NCBI GenBank assembly: GCA_045646965.1
Contig: JAZRLR010000002.1
Coordinates: 20,420-84,419, forward strand
Source of the DNA: HGM04593 sp045646965
GTDB taxonomy: Bacteria; Bacteroidota; Bacteroidia; Bacteroidales; Bacteroidaceae
Direction of reading: 5' to 3'
DNA length: 64,000 bases
In this document: one piece after another, positions 41,138-49,541 of the stretch
How positions within the stretch are numbered: the stretch's first letter is position 1
Layout: each line of letters opens with the position of its first letter
Translations under genes and position numbers: made by a program
Notes under the pieces: model-generated
Told to the model about the DNA's origin: nothing
Seen by the model: the letters and a program-made list of their open reading frames with translations, nothing else
The model's database searches: none

Positions 41138-43183
41138 ATGTGTAAAACCTTGTTGAGATTTTTTGCTTTTTCGCTTCTCCTGTTTACTATGACCATTGCT
41201 GTGGCGCAGGAGTCCTACTATGCCTCTATTGATAGTGTAAAAGGTGGTGCACCTCTCAAGGAGGCTCTTCATAATTTGCTCAAGAAACACAAAGTGATTC
41301 CTTATGGCCCGGGCGTTTCGTCCACTTGGGGTGCATTTTATGAGATAGATGTGGTTATAGGCACAGAAAATCGTGTGGCCGATATGTACTCTCCCACGGT
41401 GCGTTACTTTGGGAAAAAGGGCGATGCCGTAGCCGGAATGAATATAGAGCACAGTGTCGCCAAGAGTTGGTGGGGCAGTTCAAAGAATGTGAACGCCTAC
41501 TACGACCTTCATCACCTGAACCCCTCCGATGCCGAGGCCAATTCAAACAAGAGCAACCACCCCCTTGCCAATCTCGAGAAGATTACCTGGGACAACGGCG
41601 TGGCTTTTGTAGGCGAGGCTACCATAGAGGGCAGTAAAACGAAAGCCTATGAGCCTTGCGACGAGTATAAGGGAGATTTTGCCCGCACCTATATGTATAT
41701 GTTTACCTGCTATCAGGACTTGACGTTCAAATACACTTGGATGAACTACGAGAATAGTGCATATCCCACTTTGAAGCCCTGGGCGGTGGAGCTTCTGCTT
41801 CAATGGCACGAGCTCGACCCTGTGAGCGAGAAGGAACTGCAGCGAAACAATGCCGTGTTTAACATACAGGGCAACCGCAACCCCTATATCGATTTTCCGC
41901 AGCTGGCGCACTATGTGTGGGGCGACTCGGCCGATTACACCTTCTTTGTCGGCGACAGCTATTTCGAAGTTCCCTCCGATTCTTTGCCTTTCGGTACATA
42001 CCTCGCCGAGAATTTCTCTTCCGATTTGGGAGAGTTTGCAAGCGTTGAGGTGGTGGGCAACTATCCGTGGAGCAATAAATATGGCTGTGCCTACGTGTCG
42101 GCCTATGATTCGGAGCAGAAAATAAACAACGCGGCAGAGAGTTGGCTTGTTTCTCCCACGCTCAACCTCTCAAAGGCGGGCAAGGTGAAGATTGCGTTCG
42201 ATTATCTGTCCAAATATAACGAGGCGGGCACGGCTGCCGAGCGCAACTGCCTGATGGTGAGCACCGACTACACCGGCGATGTGGCTGCGGCAACGTGGCG
42301 TGCAATAGATTTCTCTATTGAGGAGAACGTCGTCGATTACATCTTTACACGCACCGGCGACATTCTTCTGCCTGCCGAGTATTCGGGTTGCGCAAATGTC
42401 ACAATTGCCTTTAAATATGTGGCTACTGCGGCAAAGGCGGGTACCTTTGAGGTGAAAAACCTTGTGGTGGCCGAGTATGAAGACTCTGACGAGGATGACG
42501 AGACGGGCGACGACACAGATGACACTCCCGCCGATGAGGGCACAGGCGCAGAATACTCTTTCTACGACGAGTTCTGCCTGCTCACCGACCTCTCACAGCT
42601 TGCCTGCGGCGACTCTGTGATAATTGCCTACAATACAATTGTGCTCGCAAAACAGGCATCCAACTACCGCGAGGCGTTGGATGGCGCCGTGAAGGACGGC
42701 AACGCCCTGCTTTCCTATCCCGCCGATGCGCAGAAACTGATTGTGGAGGCCGGTGCCACCGACGGCTCCTTTGCCTTCAATGCCGACGGCAAATATCTGG
42801 CGGCAGCGTCGAGCAGCAAAAACTACCTGCGTTCTGTGGATGTGATAAATAATAATTCGAGTTGGGTTATAGAAATTGATACGAAGGGGAATGCTAAAAT
42901 CGTGTCTCAAGGCAGCTACACAAGCAATGTTTTGCAGTATAACACAGGAGCCCCGCGTTTCTCGTGCTACAAGGGAACGCAGGAATCGGTAAATATCTAT
43001 GTGAAAAAGCCAAGCGGTAATTCAAACACAGGTATTAACTTTGCAACCACAGAGATGCTTGTCGATGTATATACCCTCTATGGTGTGTGCGTGAAAAGAA
43101 AGGTGCAGCCCTCGCAGTCGCTCGAGGGGCTCCCCGCAGGCGTTTACATAGTGGAAGGAAAGAAATTTAATGTAAACAAGTGA
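41138..43183 (+). CDS. Secreted endonuclease I-family protein with type IX-like sorting domain
   Basis: The 681-residue protein starts with a signal peptide (about 1-23). An endonuclease I/NucM domain follows (about 30-270) with N-I-E-H-S-V-A-K-S-W-W (His105) and D-L-H-H-L-N-P-S-D (123-131), the metal-finger residues of this family. Next comes a beta-sandwich region resembling choice-of-anchor J (about 285-455), an acidic Asp/Thr-rich linker (about 457-482), a further domain, and a C-terminal block (about 640-681: V-D-V-Y-T-L-Y-G-V ... L-P-A-G-V-Y-I-V-E-G) typical of type IX sorting signals. It likely degrades extracellular DNA at or beyond the outer membrane. Confidence 0.87.
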   Translation: MCKTLLRFFAFSLLLFTMTIAVAQESYYASIDSVKGGAPLKEALHNLLKKHKVIPYGPGVSSTWGAFYEIDVVIGTENRVADMYSPTVRYFGKKGDAVAGMNIEHSVAKSWWGSSKNVNAYYDLHHLNPSDAEANSNKSNHPLANLEKITWDNGVAFVGEATIEGSKTKAYEPCDEYKGDFARTYMYMFTCYQDLTFKYTWMNYENSAYPTLKPWAVELLLQWHELDPVSEKELQRNNAVFNIQGNRNPYIDFPQLAHYVWGDSADYTFFVGDSYFEVPSDSLPFGTYLAENFSSDLGEFASVEVVGNYPWSNKYGCAYVSAYDSEQKINNAAESWLVSPTLNLSKAGKVKIAFDYLSKYNEAGTAAERNCLMVSTDYTGDVAAATWRAIDFSIEENVVDYIFTRTGDILLPAEYSGCANVTIAFKYVATAAKAGTFEVKNLVVAEYEDSDEDDETGDDTDDTPADEGTGAEYSFYDEFCLLTDLSQLACGDSVIIAYNTIVLAKQASNYREALDGAVKDGNALLSYPADAQKLIVEAGATDGSFAFNADGKYLAAASSSKNYLRSVDVINNNSSWVIEIDTKGNAKIVSQGSYTSNVLQYNTGAPRFSCYKGTQESVNIYVKKPSGNSNTGINFATTEMLVDVYTLYGVCVKRKVQPSQSLEGLPAGVYIVEGKKFNVNK

Positions 43184-43193
43184 TTTATATATT

Positions 43194-43949
43194 ATGTCGA
43201 GCAAAAAGGTGATAAACCCCGAATTTTCTCATCTGGAATCTCGTTTGCAGGAGATTGTGGAAGGCAATTACACCCCCGACTTTGTCTACTGCAACAAGAG
43301 AAATGTGGTGGAGAGGGTTATTATAGAGGGAAAGGCCTATGTGGTGAAGAGATACAAACGCCCCCAACTGATAAACAAGATTGCCTACCGTTTCTTTAGA
43401 AAATCGAAGGCTCGTCGCGCCTACGAGTATGCGTTGCAGCTACTTGAGAACGGCGTAGACACGCCGCGCCCCGTGGCCTACTTTGAGACCTATGCCAACG
43501 GGCTTTTCGACACAGGGTATTTTATCTCGGAATATATGCCGCACCGCTTGCTAAACACTCTTTTTGACTCGGATGTGAGTGCCGAAGAGCGTCGCTCGGT
43601 GTTGTGCGACTTCATCGACTATCTGGGTGCGTTGCACAGCGCGGGCATTGTGCCTATGGACCTGAATGCTGGTAATGTCTTTTACCACAAGCAGGGTACG
43701 GGGTATAAGTTTGCCCTCACCGATATAAACCGAATGAAATTCAATGCCGTGGCGCAGAGCTGCGATGCTATGCGCTCCCTCGAACAGTGCTTCTATCCTA
43801 TGCCGCAGCTCTATGAACTTGTGATGCTCTACTGCGAGAAGAACGACCTCGAACCCCTCGAGGTGATGCACGACGTGCTTGTTTTGCGTGTGAAACGTCG
43901 CCGACGCAACCGCTTCAAGCGCAAGATGAAAGCAAAAATTAAGAAATAA
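43194..43949 (+). CDS. Kdo/WaaP-like lipopolysaccharide kinase family protein
   Basis: The 251-residue protein has a protein-kinase-like fold: a lysine strand (A-Y-V-V-K-R-Y-K), a catalytic loop M-D-L-N-A-G-N-V-F and a metal-binding L-T-D-I-N-R in place of DFG. It resembles InaA/WaaP/Kdo kinases, which phosphorylate LPS core sugars. The very basic C-terminus (V-K-R-R-R-R-N-R-F-K-R-K) may touch the membrane. It begins 10 bases after the endonuclease stop, so it may share that transcript. The substrate is inferred. Confidence 0.8.
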   Translation: MSSKKVINPEFSHLESRLQEIVEGNYTPDFVYCNKRNVVERVIIEGKAYVVKRYKRPQLINKIAYRFFRKSKARRAYEYALQLLENGVDTPRPVAYFETYANGLFDTGYFISEYMPHRLLNTLFDSDVSAEERRSVLCDFIDYLGALHSAGIVPMDLNAGNVFYHKQGTGYKFALTDINRMKFNAVAQSCDAMRSLEQCFYPMPQLYELVMLYCEKNDLEPLEVMHDVLVLRVKRRRRNRFKRKMKAKIKK

Positions 43950-44005
43950 AGAAATGTGCGCCGTGTCATTTGTGAGGCACGGCTCTCGGAATATCGGCGT
44001 TTTTT

Positions 44006-44494
44006 TTAAGAGAGTTCTATGACCTCGAGGTCTTTGAACTTGTCGCCGTCGATGGTCACTTTTACAAGGGTGCGCACTTGGTGCCACCCTTGTTTTCCTG
44101 CTGCTCCGGGGTTTATGTGCAGGCAGCCCACAATCTCGTCGTACTGAACTTTTAATATATGTGAGTGCCCCGAAATGAATAGCTGCGGCCTCTCTGTGTA
44201 TATGGCACGGCGTATCGATGCGTCGTAGCGCCCGGGATAGCCGCCTATGTGCTTCATAAGCACGTTGCAATCCTCTACTTTGAAACGCAGCACCTCTTTG
44301 AAGCGCTGTCTTATCTCGCATCCGTCGATATTTCCGCACACTGCTCTCACAGGCTTTGTAGCCTCAAGTGCGTCGATGATTACCGGTGAGCCGATGTCAC
44401 CCGCGTGCCAAATCTCGTCGCAGTCGTTGAAATGCAACAGATATTTGTCGTCCCAGTGGCTGTGCGTGTCCGACAGGATGCCTATTCTTTTCAT
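44006..44494 (-). CDS. YfcE-like metallophosphoesterase
   Basis: The 162-residue protein has the calcineurin-like metal-site blocks S-D-T-H-S-H, G-D-I-G-S, G-N-I-D and G-H-S-H, in the order of YfcE/MJ0936 phosphodiesterases. The substrate is unknown. ATG 44494 overlaps the stop of the upstream cytidylate-kinase-like gene as ATGA; an in-frame extension to 44572 lies wholly inside that gene. It is the last gene of a minus-strand set with the kinase and MATE genes. Confidence 0.88.
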   Translation of the reverse strand: MKRIGILSDTHSHWDDKYLLHFNDCDEIWHAGDIGSPVIIDALEATKPVRAVCGNIDGCEIRQRFKEVLRFKVEDCNVLMKHIGGYPGRYDASIRRAIYTERPQLFISGHSHILKVQYDEIVGCLHINPGAAGKQGWHQVRTLVKVTIDGDKFKDLEVIELS

Positions 44495-45114
44495 AGCTCG
44501 AAACGGCTCTTTATGAACTTGTGCAGAAAATCTACCGTGCCCTCTATGCCCAGGCGCGACGAGTTGATGCACAGGTCGTAGCTCTGTGCATCGCCCCAGC
44601 GTGTTGTGGCGTAGTAGTCGTGGTAGGAGCGGCGTTTCTTGTCGCCACGCTCCATAAGTTCTCTGGCGCGTTCTTCGCTCACCTGCTCCTTTCTGGCGAT
44701 GCGTGCGATGCGGTCGCGGCTGTCGGCTGTTATATATATACTTATCATATCGGGGTGGTCGCGCAGTACATACTCTGCGCAGCGGCCTATGATAATACAG
44801 CTCTCGCGCTCTGCGATGCGTTGTATAGCCTCGCTCTGAATGAGGAAGAGACGGTCGCTCTCCATACAGCTGCCCGTGCCCGAGAAAATGTTTGAGATAG
44901 AGCCGTGTATGCTGAATACACCGCCCAGGAAACTGTCTGACTCGCGCTCGTCGGCACCCTCGAATACCGTGGTGTCGAGGCCGCTCTCTCTTGCGGCCAC
45001 CTCGAGCAGTTTTTTGTCATACATAGGTATGTTTAGCAGGGCTGCGAGTTTCTCGGCTATCTGTTTTCCGCCGCTGCCCAATTGTCGTCCCAGAGTTATT
45101 ACAAAGTTATTCAT
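44491..45114 (-). CDS. Cytidylate kinase-like protein
   Basis: The 207-residue P-loop protein has G-R-Q-L-G-S-G-G-K-Q-I-A near residue 10, which replaces the strict Walker A with an S-G-G-K form. A later I-I-G-R-C-A-E-Y-V-L and a basic lid region follow. This pattern is the cytidylate kinase-like family of Bacteroidetes and Firmicutes, distinct from the housekeeping Cmk. Its real phosphate acceptor is unknown. The gene overlaps the phosphodiesterase gene by 4 bases and lies 21 bases downstream of the MATE gene. Confidence 0.85.
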   Translation of the reverse strand: MNNFVITLGRQLGSGGKQIAEKLAALLNIPMYDKKLLEVAARESGLDTTVFEGADERESDSFLGGVFSIHGSISNIFSGTGSCMESDRLFLIQSEAIQRIAERESCIIIGRCAEYVLRDHPDMISIYITADSRDRIARIARKEQVSEERARELMERGDKKRRSYHDYYATTRWGDAQSYDLCINSSRLGIEGTVDFLHKFIKSRFEL

Positions 45115-45135
45115 AATTCAATAAATGCTTTTAAA

Positions 45136-46503
45136 TTAAATACTTCCCTGTTTCTTCCACGTTCCAAACTGGTTTCGCAGCATAGCAATTGTGAGCATAG
45201 CCGCCATAAGATCGGATATAGGTGCGCTGTACCACACGCCGTCCTCGCCGTAGAAGAGCGGCAGGACAAGAAGCAGGGGTATGAGGAACAGAATCTGACG
45301 GGTGAGGGAAAGCACGATTGATTGTTTTACCATACCGATGCTCTGGAAAAAGTTCGTTGTCACCATCTGGAATCCAATCAGCGGCATCATAACAGACATT
45401 ATGCGCATAGCCTTTGAGGCACAGGTGATGAGAGTTGAGTCGGGGGTGAAGGCGCGTGCCACCTCGGCGGGGAAGAATTCGTTGAGTATGAATCCTATAA
45501 CCATAACAATTGTAGCGCAGATGCAGGTGAGTTTAAAGACCTCTCCCACACGCTTGTACTGCTTTGCACCGTAGTTGTATCCCACGATGGGCTGCATACC
45601 TTGAGTGAGGCCAAGCACAATCATCACAAAGATGAAGGTGACGCGGTTTGCAATGCCGTATGCCGCAATTGACATATCGCCGTTCTCGCCATATCCGCGC
45701 AGTCCCTTGTTTACAATTATCACCACAAGGCAGGCGGCGGCGTTTATAAAGAAGGGCGACATTCCAATGCTCAAGATAGCCTTTACAATGTGTTTCTTCA
45801 GTGTGTATATGCCGCGTTGCAGGTGCAACAGTTCGTTGGGGTTGCCCAAGATGCGCATCTGCCACAGCAAGGTGACGGTTTGCGCAAGTATCGTTGCAAG
45901 GGCAGCTCCTGTTATGCCCCAGTCAAATACATATATGAAAAGCGGGGTGAGAATGATATTTCCCACCACTGTGATAATTGTCGCAACCATCGCCTGACGC
46001 GGGTGTCCTGCCGCTCTCAATGCCGCGTTTATACCAAAGTAGAGGTGGGTGATTATGTTACCGTACAGAATAACCTGCATATAGTCGCGGGCATAGGGCA
46101 GGGTGGCGTCGCTCGCGCCGAAGAAATAGAGAATCTCGTCGAGGAAGAGGAGCGAAAAACCCGCAAACAATGCACCCACGATGATATTCAGCGTTACGAT
46201 GTTACCGAGGATGAGCTTTGCCGAGTCGTAGTCGCGCTGTCCCAACCTCACCGACAATTGTGTGGCTCCTCCGAGGCCTACCATAGCTCCGAATGCGGCC
46301 GACAAGTTCATAAAGGGGAATGTGGTAGCCAATCCCGAAATTGCCAATGCACCCACACCCTGGCCTATGAATACGCTGTCAATCATATTATAGAGCGAGG
46401 CTGCCGTCTGTGCAATAATTGCGGGTATGGCATATTGCGTGAGCAACTTGCTTATTTTTTCTGTCCCAAGTTCGGTGGGTGCCTTTTTATTTGTTTTCTC
46501 CAT
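45136..46503 (-). CDS. MATE-family multidrug/metabolite exporter
   Basis: The 455-residue protein has about twelve transmembrane helices. N-terminal features are Y-A-I-P-A-I-I-A-Q-T-A-A-S-L-Y-N-M-I-D-S-V-F-I-G and a matching half-repeat, typical of NorM/DinF-type MATE transporters that exchange cations for drugs or metabolites. The start at 46503 fits the family; the frame continues upstream to 46620 with sequence that does not look like protein. Upstream lie tandem repeats, each carrying a promoter-like -7 box pointing at this gene, so its expression may depend on repeat number. Substrate unknown. Confidence 0.88.
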   Translation of the reverse strand: MEKTNKKAPTELGTEKISKLLTQYAIPAIIAQTAASLYNMIDSVFIGQGVGALAISGLATTFPFMNLSAAFGAMVGLGGATQLSVRLGQRDYDSAKLILGNIVTLNIIVGALFAGFSLLFLDEILYFFGASDATLPYARDYMQVILYGNIITHLYFGINAALRAAGHPRQAMVATIITVVGNIILTPLFIYVFDWGITGAALATILAQTVTLLWQMRILGNPNELLHLQRGIYTLKKHIVKAILSIGMSPFFINAAACLVVIIVNKGLRGYGENGDMSIAAYGIANRVTFIFVMIVLGLTQGMQPIVGYNYGAKQYKRVGEVFKLTCICATIVMVIGFILNEFFPAEVARAFTPDSTLITCASKAMRIMSVMMPLIGFQMVTTNFFQSIGMVKQSIVLSLTRQILFLIPLLLVLPLFYGEDGVWYSAPISDLMAAMLTIAMLRNQFGTWKKQGSI

Positions 46504-46590
46504 TGTCGTTTGCCTCTGTGGGTTAGGTTTCTGCAAAATGTAACAAACTATAAAATTATATATCGTTGCCCTATGTACGCAAAAAAATAT

Positions 46591-46598
46591 TATCTTTG
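46591..46598 (+). promoter_or_regulatory. Possible -7 box of an mnmA promoter
   Basis: TATCTTTG on the plus strand matches the consensus -7. The nearest -33 candidate is GTTG at 46565-46568 (22-base spacing). It points to mnmA, 312 bases away across the repeat array, so the repeats may have expanded between this box and the gene. Confidence 0.4.
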
Positions 46599-46617
46599 CG
46601 GTAAGCAGCATTGATTG

Positions 46618-46880
46618 CAAAAATAGTAAAAAACGAGCGAGAAATGCGAAACTTGTTTCAGCATTTTTTACAGCGAGTGCTGAATATTTTCGAGCTTTAG
46701 CTCAAAGATAGTAAAAAACGAGCGAGAAATGCGAAACTTGTTTCAGCATTTTTTACAGCGAGTGCCGAATATTTTCGAGCTTTAGCTCAAAGATAGTAAA
46801 AAACGAGCGAGAAATGCGAAAGTTATTTTACTTTTTTGTATCGGCCGCTGTGTGATTTCGAGCTTTTTTCTCGAAAATGA
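46618..46880. repeat. 85-bp tandem repeat with embedded promoter boxes
   Basis: Two nearly identical units and a third that degrades after about 33 bases repeat with an 85-bp period (for example GTAAAAAACGAGCGAG at 46626, 46711 and 46796). Each unit contains a minus-strand TAnnTTTG box (46618-46625, 46703-46710, 46788-46795) and short inverted repeats (GAAAC/GTTTC, GAGC/GCTC). The third unit ends in a TTTCGAG/CTCGAAA hairpin (46856-46876). The 65-bp core recurs at 60921-60985 in the opposite orientation. No gene was seen in 46504-46909. Confidence 0.9.
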
Positions 46881-46909
46881 CAAAATAACATATTGCAGAA
46901 TACAAATAG

Positions 46910-47992
46910 ATGAATAAAAACCAAAAAAGTGTACTTGTGGGTATGAGCGGCGGCATCGACAGCACGGCAGTCTGCTGTCTGTTGCAGGAAGAGGGCTACA
47001 CCGTTGTGGGGCTCACTCTTGTCACTTGCGACTCATCGCTCAAGGCTGCCGACGACGCTGCAAAGCTTGCAGCCCGCCTGCAAATACCTCACTATGTGGC
47101 CGATATACGCGATGAATTCCGCAAAGAGGTTGTGGAGCCTTTCATCGCAAGCTATCTCTCGGGCTGCACTCCCAATCCCTGCGTGAACTGTAATCCCACG
47201 ATAAAGTTCCGCATCCTCGAAGAGTGGGCCGACAAGCTCGGCTGCGATTATATAGCTACAGGTCACTATGTGAAAACCGTTGAGACAGACGGCTTTTGCC
47301 ATATATGCACGGGCGACGACCATCGCAAAGACCAGAGCTACTTTCTGTGGCGTCTCACGCAGAGCCAGCTGCGCAGAGTGCTCTTCCCTCTGGGCGACCG
47401 CGACAAGGCCGCGGTACGCTCCTATCTTGCGGAAAAAGGCTATGGAGCGGTAAACGAGGGCGGCGAGAGTATGGAGGTCTGTTTTATAAGTGGCGATTAC
47501 CGCGATTTTCTGCGTGAAAACATCCCCGATATAGACGAAAAAGTGGGCAAGGGCGCTTTTGTAGACAGCGCCGGCAAGGTGCTCGGGTGGCACGCGGGTT
47601 TCCCCTTCTACACCGTGGGGCAGCGTAAGGGGCTCGGAATAGCTTTGGGCTATCCCGCTTATGTGCTCAAGATAAATGCCGCAAAAAACACCGTAATGCT
47701 TGGTACCGAAGAGATGCTTCTCACACGTTATATGCTTGTGGAAACCCCCGAGTGGGTGGGGGCTGTCCCCTCGCAAGGGCTCACCGTGCGAGTGCGCTAC
47801 CGCAGCCGTGTAATAGCCTGCGATGCACCCGTGGAGGTTGCTCCCGGGCTCTTCCTTGTGAAATTTGCCGAGCAGGTGTCGGCAGTCACCCCGGGGCAGT
47901 CGGCAGTGTTCTATGTGGGAAACAGAATCGTGGGCGGAGCTTTTATAGCTTCTCAACGTGGTATAAATCAATGGATAAAAGATTATGAATGA
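46910..47992 (+). CDS. mnmA: tRNA-specific 2-thiouridylase
   Basis: The 360-residue enzyme puts sulfur on U34 of Lys, Glu and Gln tRNAs. It has the PP-loop G-M-S-G-G-I-D-S-T (11-19) and catalytic Cys91 (P-N-P-C-V-N-C-N). The second catalytic cysteine is Cys191 (S-M-E-V-C-F-I-S-G). The C-terminal beta-barrel is present. Bacteroidales often carry two mnmA paralogues, so this may be one of two. Its stop overlaps the xseA start by 8 bases. Confidence 0.92.
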   Translation: MNKNQKSVLVGMSGGIDSTAVCCLLQEEGYTVVGLTLVTCDSSLKAADDAAKLAARLQIPHYVADIRDEFRKEVVEPFIASYLSGCTPNPCVNCNPTIKFRILEEWADKLGCDYIATGHYVKTVETDGFCHICTGDDHRKDQSYFLWRLTQSQLRRVLFPLGDRDKAAVRSYLAEKGYGAVNEGGESMEVCFISGDYRDFLRENIPDIDEKVGKGAFVDSAGKVLGWHAGFPFYTVGQRKGLGIALGYPAYVLKINAAKNTVMLGTEEMLLTRYMLVETPEWVGAVPSQGLTVRVRYRSRVIACDAPVEVAPGLFLVKFAEQVSAVTPGQSAVFYVGNRIVGGAFIASQRGINQWIKDYE

Positions 47993-49187
47993 GAATGTGG
48001 AGCCGCTGTCGCTCTTTACGCTGAATAATATTGTGCGCGGTGCCATTGCCAAGGGAGCGCCCGGAGCCTATTGGGTGACGGGTGAGTTGAGCGAGGTGCG
48101 CGAGACGGCGGCAGGTCACTGCTATATAGAACTTGTGGAGCGCAACGAGATGGCCAACGACATCGTGGCAAAGGCCCGTGGTACCATCTGGTCGCGTATA
48201 TATTCCCTCTTGAAACCTTACTTTCTTGAACAGACGGGCGAGCCTTTTGCGGCAGGCCTCAAGGTGCTGCTCAAGGTTACGGTGGTGTTTCACGAGCTCT
48301 ACGGCTATTCGCTCGATGTGTGCGACATAGAACCCTCGTTTACCGTGGGCGATGTGGCGCGTCGCAGGCAGATGATTCTCAATCGTCTTGCCGCAGAGGG
48401 GGTGCTGTATCTGAATAAAGAACTCCCCTTCCCCGCGCTGCCGCAACGTGTGGCAGTCATCTCCTCCTCATTTGCGGCGGGATATGGCGACTTCTGCGAC
48501 CAGCTTGCAAACAATCCTTACGGCTTTGTCTTCTATCCACGGCTGTTTGCCGCCCCTATGCAGGGCAGTAAGGTGGAGCAGGGTATTATAGCCGCGCTCG
48601 ACAAGATAGCGCAGAATATCGACTTCTGGGATGTGGTGGTTATAATTCGCGGCGGTGGAGCCACAAGCGAGTTGAGCTGCTTCGATACTTACGACCTTGC
48701 AAATAACTGCGCACAGTTCCCTCTGCCCGTAATAACCGGTATAGGACACCATCGCGACGACACGCTCATAGATGCGGTGGCTCACACAAGGGTAAAAACC
48801 CCAACTGCTGCGGCCGAGTATCTTGTGCAGTGTATGGCTGCGCGCGCCGCAGAGGTCGATGAACTCGCCTCCTCCATAACCTCGGCGGTGAGAAGCTGTA
48901 CCGAGGGGTGCAAAAGACGTGTGGAGAGCATCGCCCAGCGTCTGCCTGTGTTTGCGGCGATGTATATCGACAGGCAGAGACATTGCATAGACCTGCTTCA
49001 GAGAACGGTTGAGGCCGCCTCGCCCGAGCGCATCCTTGCCCTGGGCTACAGCATCACACGTCTCAACGGCAGGGTGGTGACCTCGCTCGAGGGTGTGGAA
49101 AAGGGTGCGCAGGTTGAAACGACCGTGGCGGGCGGAACAATTATAAGTGTGGTAACAGATAAAACAGATAAAAATGAAGAAAAATGA
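47985..49187 (+). CDS. xseA: Exodeoxyribonuclease VII large subunit
   Basis: The 400-residue protein has an N-terminal OB domain (Y-W-V-T-G-E-L-S-E-V near 30) and the central catalytic region I-I-R-G-G-G-A-T-S-E-L-S-C-F-D and G-I-G-H-H-R-D-D-T-L-I-D, the hallmark of XseA. With XseB it degrades single-stranded DNA from both ends. It overlaps mnmA by 8 bases and xseB by 14. Confidence 0.94.
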   Translation: MNENVEPLSLFTLNNIVRGAIAKGAPGAYWVTGELSEVRETAAGHCYIELVERNEMANDIVAKARGTIWSRIYSLLKPYFLEQTGEPFAAGLKVLLKVTVVFHELYGYSLDVCDIEPSFTVGDVARRRQMILNRLAAEGVLYLNKELPFPALPQRVAVISSSFAAGYGDFCDQLANNPYGFVFYPRLFAAPMQGSKVEQGIIAALDKIAQNIDFWDVVVIIRGGGATSELSCFDTYDLANNCAQFPLPVITGIGHHRDDTLIDAVAHTRVKTPTAAAEYLVQCMAARAAEVDELASSITSAVRSCTEGCKRRVESIAQRLPVFAAMYIDRQRHCIDLLQRTVEAASPERILALGYSITRLNGRVVTSLEGVEKGAQVETTVAGGTIISVVTDKTDKNEEK

Positions 49188-49392
49188 TATAATGAACTAC
49201 TCGCAGGCTGTGGAGAGACTCGAGGAGATAGTGACCGCCATTCAGGGCGGCTCGCTCGACATAGACAAGCTCTCGGTGCTGCTCAAAGAGGCCGACGGGC
49301 TCATAAAACTCTGTCGCGCCAAGCTCTACGAGGTGGACGAGGAGGTGAAGGCTTTGCTGCAGAATATGGCCGATGATTCGTCGGAAGCCTAA
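49174..49392 (+). CDS. xseB: Exodeoxyribonuclease VII small subunit
   Basis: The 72-residue helical protein contains Y-S-Q-A-V-E-R-L-E-E-I-V and L-S-V-L-L-K-E-A-D-G-L-I-K, the XseB pattern. It coats the large subunit in the exonuclease VII complex. The ATG at 49174 overlaps xseA; a second ATG at 49192, just after the xseA stop, would give a 66-residue form. Confidence 0.92.
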   Translation: MKKNDIMNYSQAVERLEEIVTAIQGGSLDIDKLSVLLKEADGLIKLCRAKLYEVDEEVKALLQNMADDSSEA

Positions 49393-49431
49393 AAAAAACA
49401 CGATAATAAATAAGATTTTATTATTTATGAT

Positions 49432-49479
49432 TATCTTTGCATTTTGTGAAGATACCGCTCACGCATATCTGTATCTTTG
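49432..49479 (+). promoter_or_regulatory. Two -7 boxes upstream of ilvE
   Basis: TATCTTTG occurs at 49432-49439 and at 49472-49479. TTTG lies at 49443-49446, but 25 bases from the second box, longer than usual. One or both likely start ilvE transcription; neither has an ideal -33. Confidence 0.45.
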
Positions 49480-49541
49480 CAGGCTACGTTGTGCGCAGGG
49501 CGCGCAATTTGTTTTAACCGCGTAAATACAAAAAATATAAT

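Noticed and set aside
46618..46880. CRISPR array
   Set aside because: The repeats are 85 bp and directly adjacent, with no unique spacers, and there are no cas genes nearby.
47033..48052. A 339-codon open frame antisense to mnmA
   Set aside because: The mnmA frame has clear catalytic motifs; the antisense product is low in hydrophobic core patterns and matches no family.
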